Assembly: GCA_910578755.1 (NCBI GenBank)
Contig: CAJTSZ010000063.1
Span: forward strand, 1-11,837
Source of the DNA: an uncultured Oscillospiraceae bacterium
Lineage (GTDB): Bacteria > Bacillota > Clostridia > Oscillospirales > Ruminococcaceae
Direction: 5' to 3'
Length of the DNA stretch: 11,837 nt
The number at the start of each line of letters is the position of its first letter. Positions within the stretch are counted from its first letter, which is position 1. The notes beneath the pieces were generated by a model. That model saw only the letters and a list, made by a program, of their open reading frames with translations, was not told the origin of the DNA and did no database searches. The position numbers and the translations under genes were made by a program. Below, piece after piece: positions 1 to 6,449 of this stretch.

Positions 1-1
1 C

Positions 2-637
2 AATATGTATGCATTGCAGAAGGTGGAATTTTGGTACCCCTATTTTAGCCTTGCAAACCAAAAGGCCTTTGAAAAAAAGGCCTGGGAGTACTTTAGCGCC
101 AAGGACAGCACCATTACCAAAAAGGAAATAAAAACAGCGGTGCAGAAGGCTTACAGTAGCCACCGCAGCCAAATGGCAGATAATAAGCGGGAGGGCCTGC
201 GGGCTATCCAACAGGCCCGTGCCGCCGGCCAAAAAATAGTTGTGTTGGCCGGCCGCCCCTACCATATTGACCCGGAAATTAACCACGGCATCAACAGCCT
301 TATCACTTCCCTGGGGCTGGCAGTGATTTCCGAGGACTGTGTGGCCGATTTGGTGGAGCCAGTAAAGGTAAACGTGCTGAACCAGTGGACCTACCATTCC
401 CGCCTGTACAACAGCGCCAAATACGTCACAAACAACAAGGACATGGAGCTGGTGCAGCTGGTTTCCTTTGGCTGCGGCATAGACGCCATTACAACGGACG
501 AAGTGGGCAGTATTCTGGCCCAGGGGGGCAAGCTGTATACTCAGCTTAAAATTGACGAAATTAACAACCTGGGCGCGGTAAAAATAAGAATCCGCAGCCT
601 GATGGGCGCAATGAAAGAACGGGAAATGGAACAATAG
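2..637 (+). CDS. C-terminal part of acyl-CoA dehydratase activase-related protein (HgdB-like domain), 5' truncated by window edge
   Basis: The frame is open from base 2 and the first visible ATG at base 5 is probably internal, so only the last 211 or so residues are seen. They resemble the C-terminal half of the very large (about 1400 aa) clostridial proteins that join a BadF/HgdC-type ATPase activator to a DUF2229/HgdB-like 2-hydroxyacyl-CoA dehydratase domain. Visible hallmarks are LAGRPYHIDPEINHGI near residues 81-96 counted from base 5, and VSFGCGIDAITTDEV near 153-167, whose Cys lies in a cluster-binding type of context. Characterised relatives use ATP to drive one electron into a [4Fe-4S] dehydratase that removes water from (R)-2-hydroxyacyl-CoA in amino-acid fermentation, but the substrate here is unknown. 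The frame stops 18 bases before the next gene, which looks like the continuation of the same domain series. Family assignment is good; exact function is not established. Confidence 0.8.
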   Translation, partial: NMYALQKVEFWYPYFSLANQKAFEKKAWEYFSAKDSTITKKEIKTAVQKAYSSHRSQMADNKREGLRAIQQARAAGQKIVVLAGRPYHIDPEINHGINSLITSLGLAVISEDCVADLVEPVKVNVLNQWTYHSRLYNSAKYVTNNKDMELVQLVSFGCGIDAITTDEVGSILAQGGKLYTQLKIDEINNLGAVKIRIRSLMGAMKEREMEQ

Positions 638-655
638 GGAACGAGGGATAGAAAT

Positions 656-1972
656 ATGAACCAACCGCAAAAGAAAGCGGTTTTTACCAAAGAAATGAAG
701 AAAACCCACACCATACTGGTGCCAACCATGCTGCCAATCCACTTTAAAATATTGGGGGATGTGCTGCAAACCTACGGCTACAAGGTGCAGGTGCTCACCA
801 ATACGGGCCACCAGGTTATAAACGAGGGGCTTAAAAATGTCCATAACGATACCTGCTACCCGGCCCAGCTGGTCATTGGCCAAATGATAGACGCATTGCA
901 GCATACCAGCCTGCCCTTGGATAAGGTGGCCCTGCTTATTACCCAAACCGGGGGCGGCTGCCGCGCCTCCAACTATTTGTATTTGCTGCGCAAGGCTTTG
1001 GATAAGGGCGGCTACAGCCAAATACCGGTAATTTCCGCCAGCTTTATGAAAGGGGAGCAAAGCCCCGGTTTTTCTCTCCCAAAGGCTATGATTTTACAAG
1101 CCCTTTACGGCGTAATGTGCGGGGATTTAATTATGCACCTCCACAACCAGTGCCGGCCCTACGAGGTTACCCCCGGCGCTTCCCAGCAGGCAGTGGACGA
1201 CAGCGTGGAAATGACAGAGCAGCTTTTCCTCCACAAAAAGCTGCTGAGCTGGAAGGTAATCTCCCAGCTTATGAAAAACATTATCTACCGCTTTTCCCAG
1301 GTGCAGCGCAGGAATGAAGAAAAAATTAAGGTGGGCATTGTAGGGGAAATTTATGTAAAATATTCCCCTTTGGGCAACAACAACCTGGAGGAGTTCCTTC
1401 TTTCCGAGGGCTGTGAAATCGTCTGCCCCGGCTTAATGGATTTTCTCCTTTACTGCTTCACCAATGTGGAGTACGACTGCCAGCTTTACGGCATGGGTAA
1501 AGCGAAGGCGGCGGTAATAAAAAAAGTAAACCAGTTCCTCTACCGCAAAAAACGGCAGATGATCAGCCTAATTCAGGAAAACAGCGCCTTCAGCGCCCCT
1601 TGCCCCTTTGAAGCTACTATCCAATCTGCCCAGGGCTACATTGGCTGCGGCGTAAAAATGGGGGAGGGCTGGCTCCTTACAGCGGAAATGGTGGAGCTGA
1701 TTCAGCACTACCATGTAAACAATATTGTTTGTACCCAGCCCTTTGGCTGCCTGCCAAACCACATTGCAGGCAAGGGCGTTATGCGCCTGATTAAAGAGAA
1801 AAACCCCCAGGCCAATATTGTCGCTGTGGACTATGACTCCGGCGCATCCGCCGTAAACCAGCAAAACCGCATTAAGCTGATGTTGGCCAATGCCCGTATG
1901 GAGCTGGAGCAGCAAAAGGCCGCCCCAGCTTCCCAAGGGGAAGGGCAGCGGGAACTGGCCGGTGTAAAATAG
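656..1972 (+). CDS. 2-hydroxyacyl-CoA dehydratase (HgdB-like) family protein
   Basis: This 438-residue protein has the look of the C-terminal iron-sulfur module of large acyl-CoA dehydratase activase-related proteins. Candidate cluster ligands are C67 in NDTCYPAQ, C102 in TGGGCRASNY, and C359 and C365 in CTQPFGCLPNH. The opening FTKEMKKTHTILVPTMLPIHF resembles the linker and start of this module in single-chain homologues. The start is supported by a GAGGGA ribosome site about 8 bases upstream. It lies 18 bases behind the preceding gene, so cotranscription and perhaps a two-subunit complex are likely. The last 20 residues or so (EQQKAAPASQGEGQRELAG) are low-complexity and probably disordered. 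It may reduce or dehydrate a hydroxyacyl-CoA, or serve another ATP-driven low-potential electron transfer; the substrate cannot be read from sequence. Confidence 0.8.
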   Translation: MNQPQKKAVFTKEMKKTHTILVPTMLPIHFKILGDVLQTYGYKVQVLTNTGHQVINEGLKNVHNDTCYPAQLVIGQMIDALQHTSLPLDKVALLITQTGGGCRASNYLYLLRKALDKGGYSQIPVISASFMKGEQSPGFSLPKAMILQALYGVMCGDLIMHLHNQCRPYEVTPGASQQAVDDSVEMTEQLFLHKKLLSWKVISQLMKNIIYRFSQVQRRNEEKIKVGIVGEIYVKYSPLGNNNLEEFLLSEGCEIVCPGLMDFLLYCFTNVEYDCQLYGMGKAKAAVIKKVNQFLYRKKRQMISLIQENSAFSAPCPFEATIQSAQGYIGCGVKMGEGWLLTAEMVELIQHYHVNNIVCTQPFGCLPNHIAGKGVMRLIKEKNPQANIVAVDYDSGASAVNQQNRIKLMLANARMELEQQKAAPASQGEGQRELAGVK

Positions 1973-2060
1973 CGGAACTTAAAAAATCTCCCAATTCAGA
2001 TAAATATTACTTGCAATTATGCAAATTCCAGTTTAGCACAACAGAGGTGAACCGCGAAAA

Positions 2061-2501
2061 ATGATATGGCTGAACCCAAATGATTATAAAAGCCAAGAAT
2101 ATGTGGAATTAAGGTTAAACGCGCCAAAAACTGAAAAAATATGTCTGGAATTTAACCCTCTTAAAATATCCTGTGACCCTGATTGGAATCCCACATGGGA
2201 AGAGTGGCACTGCTATGCTTCTCCCTTAAGAATCTATAAACAAGATTATGAACTTCTGCTTGGTTACTTCAACAAAATATATCCCATCAAAGATGCGTTT
2301 AATGGAACATTAGAACCGGCTTTTGACGTGTGTTTTTATAATTGGATAGGAAAAAGTGATTGGCTCAGGCTCATGGATGAAATAGAGAAGGATTTACACT
2401 GCGTTAATAACGGTAAAAAAGTATTACTTACAGATTTTCTTGCATGGGTAAAAAAGGTGCTTAAACATACGTCTATTATTGTAGTTGAGGGTAATTTATA
2501 A
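2061..2501 (+). CDS. Hypothetical protein, AT-rich orphan (possible immunity-type protein)
   Basis: I do not recognise the family with confidence. The 146-residue product has no signal peptide or membrane segment and is rich in Trp, Tyr and Phe, for example WNPTWEEWHCYAS near residues 42-54. The stretch FDVCFYNWIGKSDWLRLMDEIE (88-109) recalls small hypothetical proteins often found among contact-toxin immunity proteins; that likeness is from memory and weak. The coding region is visibly AT-rich: two hand-counted 60-base rows are about 36% GC, while a row in the upstream gene is 55%. That suggests recent acquisition. The start is preceded by AGAGGTGA, but with a rather long gap of about 10-13 bases. 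No toxin gene is next to it, and no promoter is obvious in the 88-base spacer upstream. Confidence 0.6.
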   Translation: MIWLNPNDYKSQEYVELRLNAPKTEKICLEFNPLKISCDPDWNPTWEEWHCYASPLRIYKQDYELLLGYFNKIYPIKDAFNGTLEPAFDVCFYNWIGKSDWLRLMDEIEKDLHCVNNGKKVLLTDFLAWVKKVLKHTSIIVVEGNL

Positions 2502-2566
2502 ATATTTATCTGTTTTAAGCTTAGGGGCTTGTGCATATTCACTTTTTGAAGAAACGGCAGGTATTT

Positions 2567-3295
2567 ATGAACTATTTTCTTTCTTTTGTAGCATACAGCT
2601 TTTTGGGTTGGTGCTGTGAAACCACTTATTGCTCCATTGGGGCGGGCCATTTTATCAACAGGGGCTTTTTAAGCGGGCCGGTGTGCCCGGTGTACGGCTT
2701 TGGGGCCATGGCGGTTATTCTGCTGCTGGAGCCAGTGAAAAACAGCGCCGCCCTGGTGTTCCTTTTGGGTATGGCGGTGGCCAGTGTTTTAGAATATATC
2801 ACTGGTTGGCTGTTGGAAACCCTGTTCCACACCAAATGGTGGGATTATTCCACCTATCGCTTTAACATACACGGCAGGGTGTGTCTGCGTAACTCCCTAA
2901 TGTTTGGCGGCCTTGCCATTGTGGCGGTGCAAATCCTAAACCCCTGGGTGCAAAAACAAATTGCCCTCATTCCCTTTTGGTGGCGCCTGGGCCTTGTTGG
3001 GGCCATTGGCCTGTACTTTGCAGCGGATACAGCCATTACCGTGCAAACTATCCTGGAACTCAACGGCCGCTTGGAACAGATGCAAAACCTGGTGTTGGAA
3101 ATGAAAGCCCGGCAGCAGGAGCACCGCCAGGCCCTGGAAGCCCGCTTGCAGGAACGCCTGCGCCAGCTGGCCCAAAGCAGCAAGCTGCGCCACCGCCGCC
3201 TTTTGCAGGCTTTCCCCAATATGCGTTCTTCCCGCTACCAGGCCGCTTTGGAAAAATTAAAGGAAGAGCTGGCGGAAAAACGCCGCAGCCGCTAA
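2567..3295 (+). CDS. Putative ABC-transporter-type membrane protein, CmpB family
   Basis: This 242-residue protein matches the membrane family annotated as putative ABC transporter permease (ABC_trans_CmpB, PF06541). Signature stretches are FLGWCCETTY near residues 12-21, NRGFLSGPVCPVYGFGAM (31-48), ETLFHTKWWDYS (84-95) and NIHGRVCLRNSLMFG (100-114). Hydrophobic segments lie around 3-16, 42-55, 62-82, 110-126 and 140-160. The last 80 residues or so are charged, rich in Gln, Arg and Leu, and probably form a cytoplasmic helix or coiled coil ending in KRRSR. A GTG at 2531 would add 12 residues, but the ATG at 2567 is preferred because CAGG sits 5 bases before it and MNYFLSFVAYSFLGW is the family-like start. 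No ATPase gene is adjacent, so the transporter name is only a family label and the real role is unknown. Confidence 0.75.
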   Translation: MNYFLSFVAYSFLGWCCETTYCSIGAGHFINRGFLSGPVCPVYGFGAMAVILLLEPVKNSAALVFLLGMAVASVLEYITGWLLETLFHTKWWDYSTYRFNIHGRVCLRNSLMFGGLAIVAVQILNPWVQKQIALIPFWWRLGLVGAIGLYFAADTAITVQTILELNGRLEQMQNLVLEMKARQQEHRQALEARLQERLRQLAQSSKLRHRRLLQAFPNMRSSRYQAALEKLKEELAEKRRSR

Positions 3296-3319
3296 CGCCC
3301 TTTTTAGTTGTTCAGTACC

Positions 3320-3348
3320 TTGTGCCACAGGCAGAAGGCTGCTATATT
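3320..3348 (+). promoter_or_regulatory. Possible promoter for the M55 peptidase gene
   Basis: TTGTGC (3320-3325) and TATATT (3343-3348) are separated by 17 bases. This predicts a start near 3355 and a short leader before the ribosome site at 3362-3368. The -35 box matches only in part, so this is tentative. Confidence 0.4.
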
Positions 3349-3377
3349 ACAGTGTTTAACAAAGGAGGAAACAGCAA

Positions 3378-4178
3378 ATGAAAGTTTTTATCAGCAGTGA
3401 TATTGAAGGGACCACGGGCATTAACCATTGGGATGAAACCCGCCACGGCAACCCGGATATTACTTATTTTATGAAGCAAATGACCCGTGAGGTTAACGCG
3501 GTGTGCCAGGGGGCCATAGCCGCCGGCGCCGAAAGCATTTTGGTTAAGGACGGCCACGCCACCGGCCGCAACCTGCTCCCCGAGGGCCTTCCCGAGGAAG
3601 TAAAGCTGCTCCGCGGTTGGACCGGGGACCCCTACTCCATGATGGGCGGCATCAATACCCAGGACTTTGACGCTGTTATGTTCACCGGCTACCATTCCTG
3701 GACAAACAACGGCGGCAACCCCCTCTCCCACAGCAAAAACACGAAGCATATGGGTATTATAATCAACGGCGTTGTGGCCAGCGAATTTATGATTAACTCC
3801 TACACCGCTGGTATGTTAGGCATCCCTGTATGCTTTTTAAGCGGCGATAAGGCTATGTGCCAGTATGCCGAAAGCTTTATCCCAGGCTTAAAAACCGTAG
3901 CTGTAAACGAAGGCATTGGCGGGGCTACCATTTCCATCCATCCGGATTTGGCGGTGCGCCGCCTGAAGGAAACAGCCCAGGCCGCCTTAAGCGGGGACTA
4001 TAAAAGCTGCCGTGTGCCCATGCCCAAGGAGTTTGAGGTAATAATCCGTTACAAGGAGCACACCCTGGCCTATACAAAAAGCTTTTTCCCCAACGCTGCT
4101 TTGGTAAACGATACCGATGTGCGGCTGGTTACAAAAGATTATTTTGATGTACTGCGGCTAATTCAATTTGGATTTTAA
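3378..4178 (+). CDS. dppA: M55 family D-aminopeptidase (DppA-like)
   Basis: The 266-residue product is a zinc metallopeptidase of family M55, whose founding member is Bacillus subtilis D-aminopeptidase DppA. That enzyme removes D-amino acids from short peptides and forms a decamer. The first strand gives SSDIEGTTG, placing D8 and E10 exactly where DppA has metal ligands. H60 in VKDGHATGRN matches another ligand, and H106 in TGYHSW and E136 in VASEFMIN correspond to the remaining ones within a few positions. Length is normal for the family. The start is fixed by a strong AAAGGAGG site at 3361-3368, and the gene ends before a clear terminator, so it may be a single-gene unit. No peptide transporter gene adjoins it, unlike the dpp operon of Bacillus. 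A role in recycling D-amino acid peptides, perhaps from cell-wall turnover, is inferred; symbol by homology. Confidence 0.88.
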   Translation: MKVFISSDIEGTTGINHWDETRHGNPDITYFMKQMTREVNAVCQGAIAAGAESILVKDGHATGRNLLPEGLPEEVKLLRGWTGDPYSMMGGINTQDFDAVMFTGYHSWTNNGGNPLSHSKNTKHMGIIINGVVASEFMINSYTAGMLGIPVCFLSGDKAMCQYAESFIPGLKTVAVNEGIGGATISIHPDLAVRRLKETAQAALSGDYKSCRVPMPKEFEVIIRYKEHTLAYTKSFFPNAALVNDTDVRLVTKDYFDVLRLIQFGF

Positions 4179-4236
4179 AAGGGGCGCTTTAACTTAAGAT
4201 AGCCAATAGTATGTAGACACAAAAAATAATGGAGCA

Positions 4237-4270
4237 GCCAGTTCAATGCAGTATTGAACTGGCGCTTTTT
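4237..4270 (+). terminator. Rho-independent terminator after the M55 peptidase gene
   Basis: A perfect 11-bp stem, GCCAGTTCAAT at 4237-4247 with its complement at 4253-4263, has a 5-base loop and is followed by GCTTTTT. It lies 59 bases after the stop codon of the peptidase gene and separates it from the aminotransferase. Confidence 0.85.
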
Positions 4271-4272
4271 CT

Positions 4273-4362
4273 GTTCCAACAGGGGAACATACCCCAGCGC
4301 CGCCACGCATACATTTTACCAAAAGTAAAATGATGCCCTGGGCATATTTTTGTTACCAGGGC
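4273..4362 (+). promoter_or_regulatory. Hairpin-rich leader before the DegT aminotransferase
   Basis: Three short inverted repeats follow one another before the ribosome site: GTTCC/GGAAC at 4273-4277 and 4284-4288; CATTTTAC at 4312-4319 with its complement at 4325-4332 (loop CAAAA); and GCCCTGG at 4335-4341 with its complement at 4356-4362. The last one ends only 3 bases before AGGAG (4366-4370), so it could mask or expose the ribosome site. No convincing -35/-10 pair was seen, and no known riboswitch class was recognised. Confidence 0.35.
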
Positions 4363-4377
4363 AATAGGAGTGCTGAT

Positions 4378-5583
4378 ATGACAATTCCCTTTTCCCCGCC
4401 GGATATTACCCTCCTGGAACAACAGGGCCTTTTGGAGGTTCTAAACTCCGGCTGGCTTACCACAGGGCCCAAAACAAAGGAACTGGAACAAAAAATAACC
4501 CAATGGTGCCGCAGTGCGGGCACCGTCTGCCTTAACAGCGGCACTGCTGCCTTAGAGCTTTCCCTGCGGCTGCTGGGCGTTGGCCCCGGGGATGAGGTCA
4601 TTACCACCCCCTACACCTATACAGCAACGGCAAGCGCCGTCTGCCACACCGGGGCCCAGCTTGTTTTGGCCGATACTGCCCCCGGCAGCTACGAAATGGA
4701 TTGGCAGCAGGCGGCCGCTAAAATAAGCCGCCGCACCAAAGCCATTATTGTTGTGGATATAGGCGGGGTGCCCTGCCATTACAGCCAGTGGCTGGCCCTG
4801 GCGGAGGAAAAACAGAAACTATTTTTCCCCAGTACTGCCCTTCAGTCATACTTGGGTCGGGTTGCCATTGTTGCCGACGCCGCCCACTCCTTTGGCAGCC
4901 AGTACCAGGGAGCCGCCAGCGGCGCTATAGCGGATTTCACAGCCTTTTCCTTCCATGCGGTAAAAAACCTCACCACTGGGGAAGGGGGCGCCCTCACCTG
5001 GCGCAGGGGCCTGCCTGCCCAGCAGCTGTACCGCCAAGGGCAAATCCTTTCCCTTCATGGGCAAACAAAGGACGCCCTGGCTAAAACAAGGGCGGGCAGC
5101 TGGGAATACGATATCCTCACCCCCGGCTGGAAATGGAATATGACCGACCTGGCCGCGGCCCTGGGCCTTGCCCAGTTGGAACGCTACCCAAATATGCTTG
5201 CCAGCCGCCGCCGCTGCCTGGGGGTATATCGCAGTATCCTCCAGGGCCTGCCGGTAACAATGCTGGAGCATCCAACGGGGGAAACGGCCTCTAATTGCCA
5301 CCTAAACATGGTACGCATTTTGGGCTGCGGCCCGGCCCAGCGCAATGAGGTTATCCAGTATATGGCGGAAAAGGGCGTGGCTGCCAATGTTCATTATAAG
5401 CCTCTGCCCCTCTTAACTGCCTACCGGAATATGGGTTTTTCACCTAAGGGTTTTCCCAACGCCTGCCGCCAGTATGAAAACGAAGTAACCCTGCCCCTTT
5501 TCTCCTCTATGACGCAGGAGCAGGCGCAGTACGCGGCGGAGGTTTTCTGCCAAGCGGTGGGGGAGGTTGCCGCCCTCCACTAA
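4378..5583 (+). CDS. DegT/DnrJ/EryC1/StrS family PLP-dependent aminotransferase
   Basis: This 401-residue protein belongs to the fold-type I aminotransferases that transfer an amino group, usually from glutamate, onto keto-sugars bound to a nucleotide. The PLP-binding Lys is K196 in SFHAVKNLTTGEGG, and D167 in VADAAHSFGS is placed to bind the cofactor ring nitrogen. The N-terminal region has LNSGWLTTGPKTKELE (residues 22-37) and NSGTAALELSL (53-63), both typical of the family. The C-terminal HYKPLP motif fits too. I prefer the ATG at 4378, with AGGAG 7 bases upstream, over the ATG at 4330, which falls inside a hairpin and would add 16 atypical residues. There are no glycosyltransferase or other sugar-nucleotide genes nearby, so the sugar and the final glycan cannot be named. 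The gene is followed by a long non-coding stretch. Confidence 0.88.
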   Translation: MTIPFSPPDITLLEQQGLLEVLNSGWLTTGPKTKELEQKITQWCRSAGTVCLNSGTAALELSLRLLGVGPGDEVITTPYTYTATASAVCHTGAQLVLADTAPGSYEMDWQQAAAKISRRTKAIIVVDIGGVPCHYSQWLALAEEKQKLFFPSTALQSYLGRVAIVADAAHSFGSQYQGAASGAIADFTAFSFHAVKNLTTGEGGALTWRRGLPAQQLYRQGQILSLHGQTKDALAKTRAGSWEYDILTPGWKWNMTDLAAALGLAQLERYPNMLASRRRCLGVYRSILQGLPVTMLEHPTGETASNCHLNMVRILGCGPAQRNEVIQYMAEKGVAANVHYKPLPLLTAYRNMGFSPKGFPNACRQYENEVTLPLFSSMTQEQAQYAAEVFCQAVGEVAALH

Positions 5584-5598
5584 AGAGCCCCAAACCTT

Positions 5599-5801
5599 GC
5601 AGCGGTATTCCCACAGTGCAGTCATAGGCGCAGGCTCTAACCGTTAGAGCCGCAAATTCAGCAATGCCCTGCGCAGGCAGGGCTACTAAGCGGGCAGCCC
5701 GACCTTACCTTTGGGAGGGCTTAGCCTCACGCAGGAGCGTGTTCCTTATAAACTATGGCCCTCCAAAATGAAAACACTCCCAAAGTGTGGCTAACCGCTG
5801 C
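5599..5801 (+). ncRNA. Candidate structured RNA of unknown class (strand uncertain)
   Basis: No gene is visible here, but complementary segments nest into one tidy multi-branched fold. A closing stem, GCAGCGGT (5599-5606) with ACCGCTGC (5794-5801), continues as CCACA (5611-5615) with TGTGG (5786-5790). Inside are a hairpin GGCTCTAA-CCG-TTAGAGCC (5633-5651), a hairpin GCCCTGC-GCAG-GCAGGGC (5666-5683), a small CGGG/CCCG hairpin (5691-5701), and a 9-bp stem CTTTGGGAG (5709-5717) with CTCCCAAAG (5777-5785) that abuts the closing helix. That stem encloses CACGC-AGGA-GCGTG (5728-5741). CTAAG (5686-5690) could pair with CTTAG (5720-5724) as a pseudoknot. It does not match 6S, tmRNA, SRP RNA, RNase P, T-box or any riboswitch core I know. 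Nearly all pairs are Watson-Crick, so the transcribed strand cannot be told, and no promoter or poly-U terminator frames it clearly. Confidence 0.45.
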
Positions 5802-5937
5802 TTAAACCCTTTAGGGCCCAGGGGCTTGGGGCCGAAAGCCCAAAAATCTTCCGCATCTTTGTAAAAGCTGCCAAAAACAGCAGCAGGGAGTTATTAAAAA
5901 TCAATGAAAATGGGAGAAAAAAAGAAAAAACACAAAC

Positions 5938-5958
5938 TGTAAAGGAAAAACCTTGACA
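5938..5958. promoter_or_regulatory. Upstream copy of a 21-bp operator-like inverted repeat, overlapping the -35 box
   Basis: TGTAAAGG, AAAAA, CCTTGACA forms an inverted repeat with one mismatch. Its right half runs into and supplies the TTGACA -35 box at 5953-5958. It differs by one base from the second copy at 5997-6017, 59 bases downstream. A protein bound here would compete with RNA polymerase. Confidence 0.6.
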
Positions 5959-5981
5959 CCTGCGTGGCCCTTGTGTATAAT
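5953..5981 (+). promoter_or_regulatory. Strong sigma-A type promoter of the ylxM-ffh operon
   Basis: Perfect TTGACA (5953-5958) and perfect TATAAT (5976-5981) are separated by 17 bases, with an A-rich tract at about 5913-5950 that could act as an UP element. The predicted start is near 5988, giving a leader of about 65-75 nt before ylxM. Confidence 0.88.
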
Positions 5982-5996
5982 AAGCAAGGTAAATGA

Positions 5997-6017
5997 TGTA
6001 AAGGAAAAACCTTTACA
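5997..6017. promoter_or_regulatory. Downstream copy of the 21-bp operator-like inverted repeat, in the ylxM leader
   Basis: TGTAAAGG, AAAAA, CCTTTACA is a perfect inverted repeat, and flanking A/T extends it to 9 bp per arm (5996-6018). It starts about 9 bases after the predicted transcription start. As RNA it would form a hairpin with an AAAAA loop; as DNA it is a good roadblock or looping partner for the upstream copy. The cognate regulator is unknown. Confidence 0.6.
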
Positions 6018-6053
6018 TTTCCACTTGCCGGCTCAGGGCACGCCAGGGAAAGG

Positions 6054-6428
6054 GTGGACACAGTGGCAAAAGATTTAAAAATTTCCGTTTTGCTTGACTT
6101 TTACGGCCAGATGCTTACAGAAAAGCAAAGGGAAGTTGTAGAACTTTACTACAATGAGGACCTTTCTTTAGGTGAAATTGCTCAAAATTGCCAAATTACC
6201 CGCCAGGGCGTCCGGGACAGCATTAAACGTGCAGAGGGAACTCTGCTCCAATTTGAGGAACGGCTGGGCCTTGCCCAACGCTTCCGCCTGCTGCAAGAGG
6301 GGCTGGAACAAATAGAAGCCTGCGCCAACGCCATTAACTTTGAAGCGGAGCGCTACCCCAGTATGGGCAGGGCAATTATGGATAAGGCGGATAAAATTGT
6401 AGAAATCACCAACCGTTTATATGAATAA
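6054..6428 (+). CDS. ylxM: YlxM family helix-turn-helix protein, SRP partner
   Basis: The product (124 aa from the GTG at 6054, or 121 from the in-frame GTG at 6063) matches YlxM/p13, a small helical protein encoded just ahead of ffh in Firmicutes and reported to interact with the signal recognition particle. The core LLDFYGQMLTEKQREVVELYYNEDLSLGEIAQNCQITRQGVRDSIKRAE is a sigma-region-4-like helix-turn-helix, with GEIAQ and SRQ/TRQGV-type recognition helix. The start is ambiguous: GTG 6063 has AAAGGG 8 bases upstream, and GTG 6054 has AGGG 5 bases upstream. The C-terminal third is a charged helical region. The stop lies 21 bases before ffh, and the strong promoter upstream makes this the operon's first gene. 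Whether its HTH binds DNA, and could act on the palindromes before it, is open. Confidence 0.88.
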   Translation: MDTVAKDLKISVLLDFYGQMLTEKQREVVELYYNEDLSLGEIAQNCQITRQGVRDSIKRAEGTLLQFEERLGLAQRFRLLQEGLEQIEACANAINFEAERYPSMGRAIMDKADKIVEITNRLYE

Positions 6429-6449
6429 ACCAGTGAAAGGAATGAAACA

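Noticed and set aside
2011..2024. Inverted repeat TTGCA-ATTA-TGCAA upstream of the orphan gene
   Set aside because: Five-bp arms in AT-rich DNA are expected by chance, and there is no clear promoter next to it.
3271..3305. Terminator at the end of the CmpB-family gene
   Set aside because: GGCG/CGCC followed later by TTTTT is present, but the stem is only 4 bp and poorly placed relative to the T-run.
4330..4377. ATG at 4330 as the start of the DegT aminotransferase
   Set aside because: It falls in a leader hairpin, has no ribosome site, and would add 16 residues unlike the family; ATG 4378 has AGGAG at proper spacing.
4846..5301. Long minus-strand frame inside the aminotransferase gene
   Set aside because: It is a shadow of a GC-rich gene with clear family motifs on the + strand, and it has no recognisable domain or ribosome site.
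5584..5830. 6S RNA, SRP RNA, tmRNA, RNase P RNA or T-box for the gene-free stretch
   Set aside because: Size fits 6S, but the region folds as several separate hairpins rather than one long stem with a central bubble. The GGAAGGAAGCAGC-type SRP core, the tmRNA tag region and the RNase P core are absent. GTGGGAATACCGC on the minus strand only faintly resembles a T-box and has no terminator or downstream gene.
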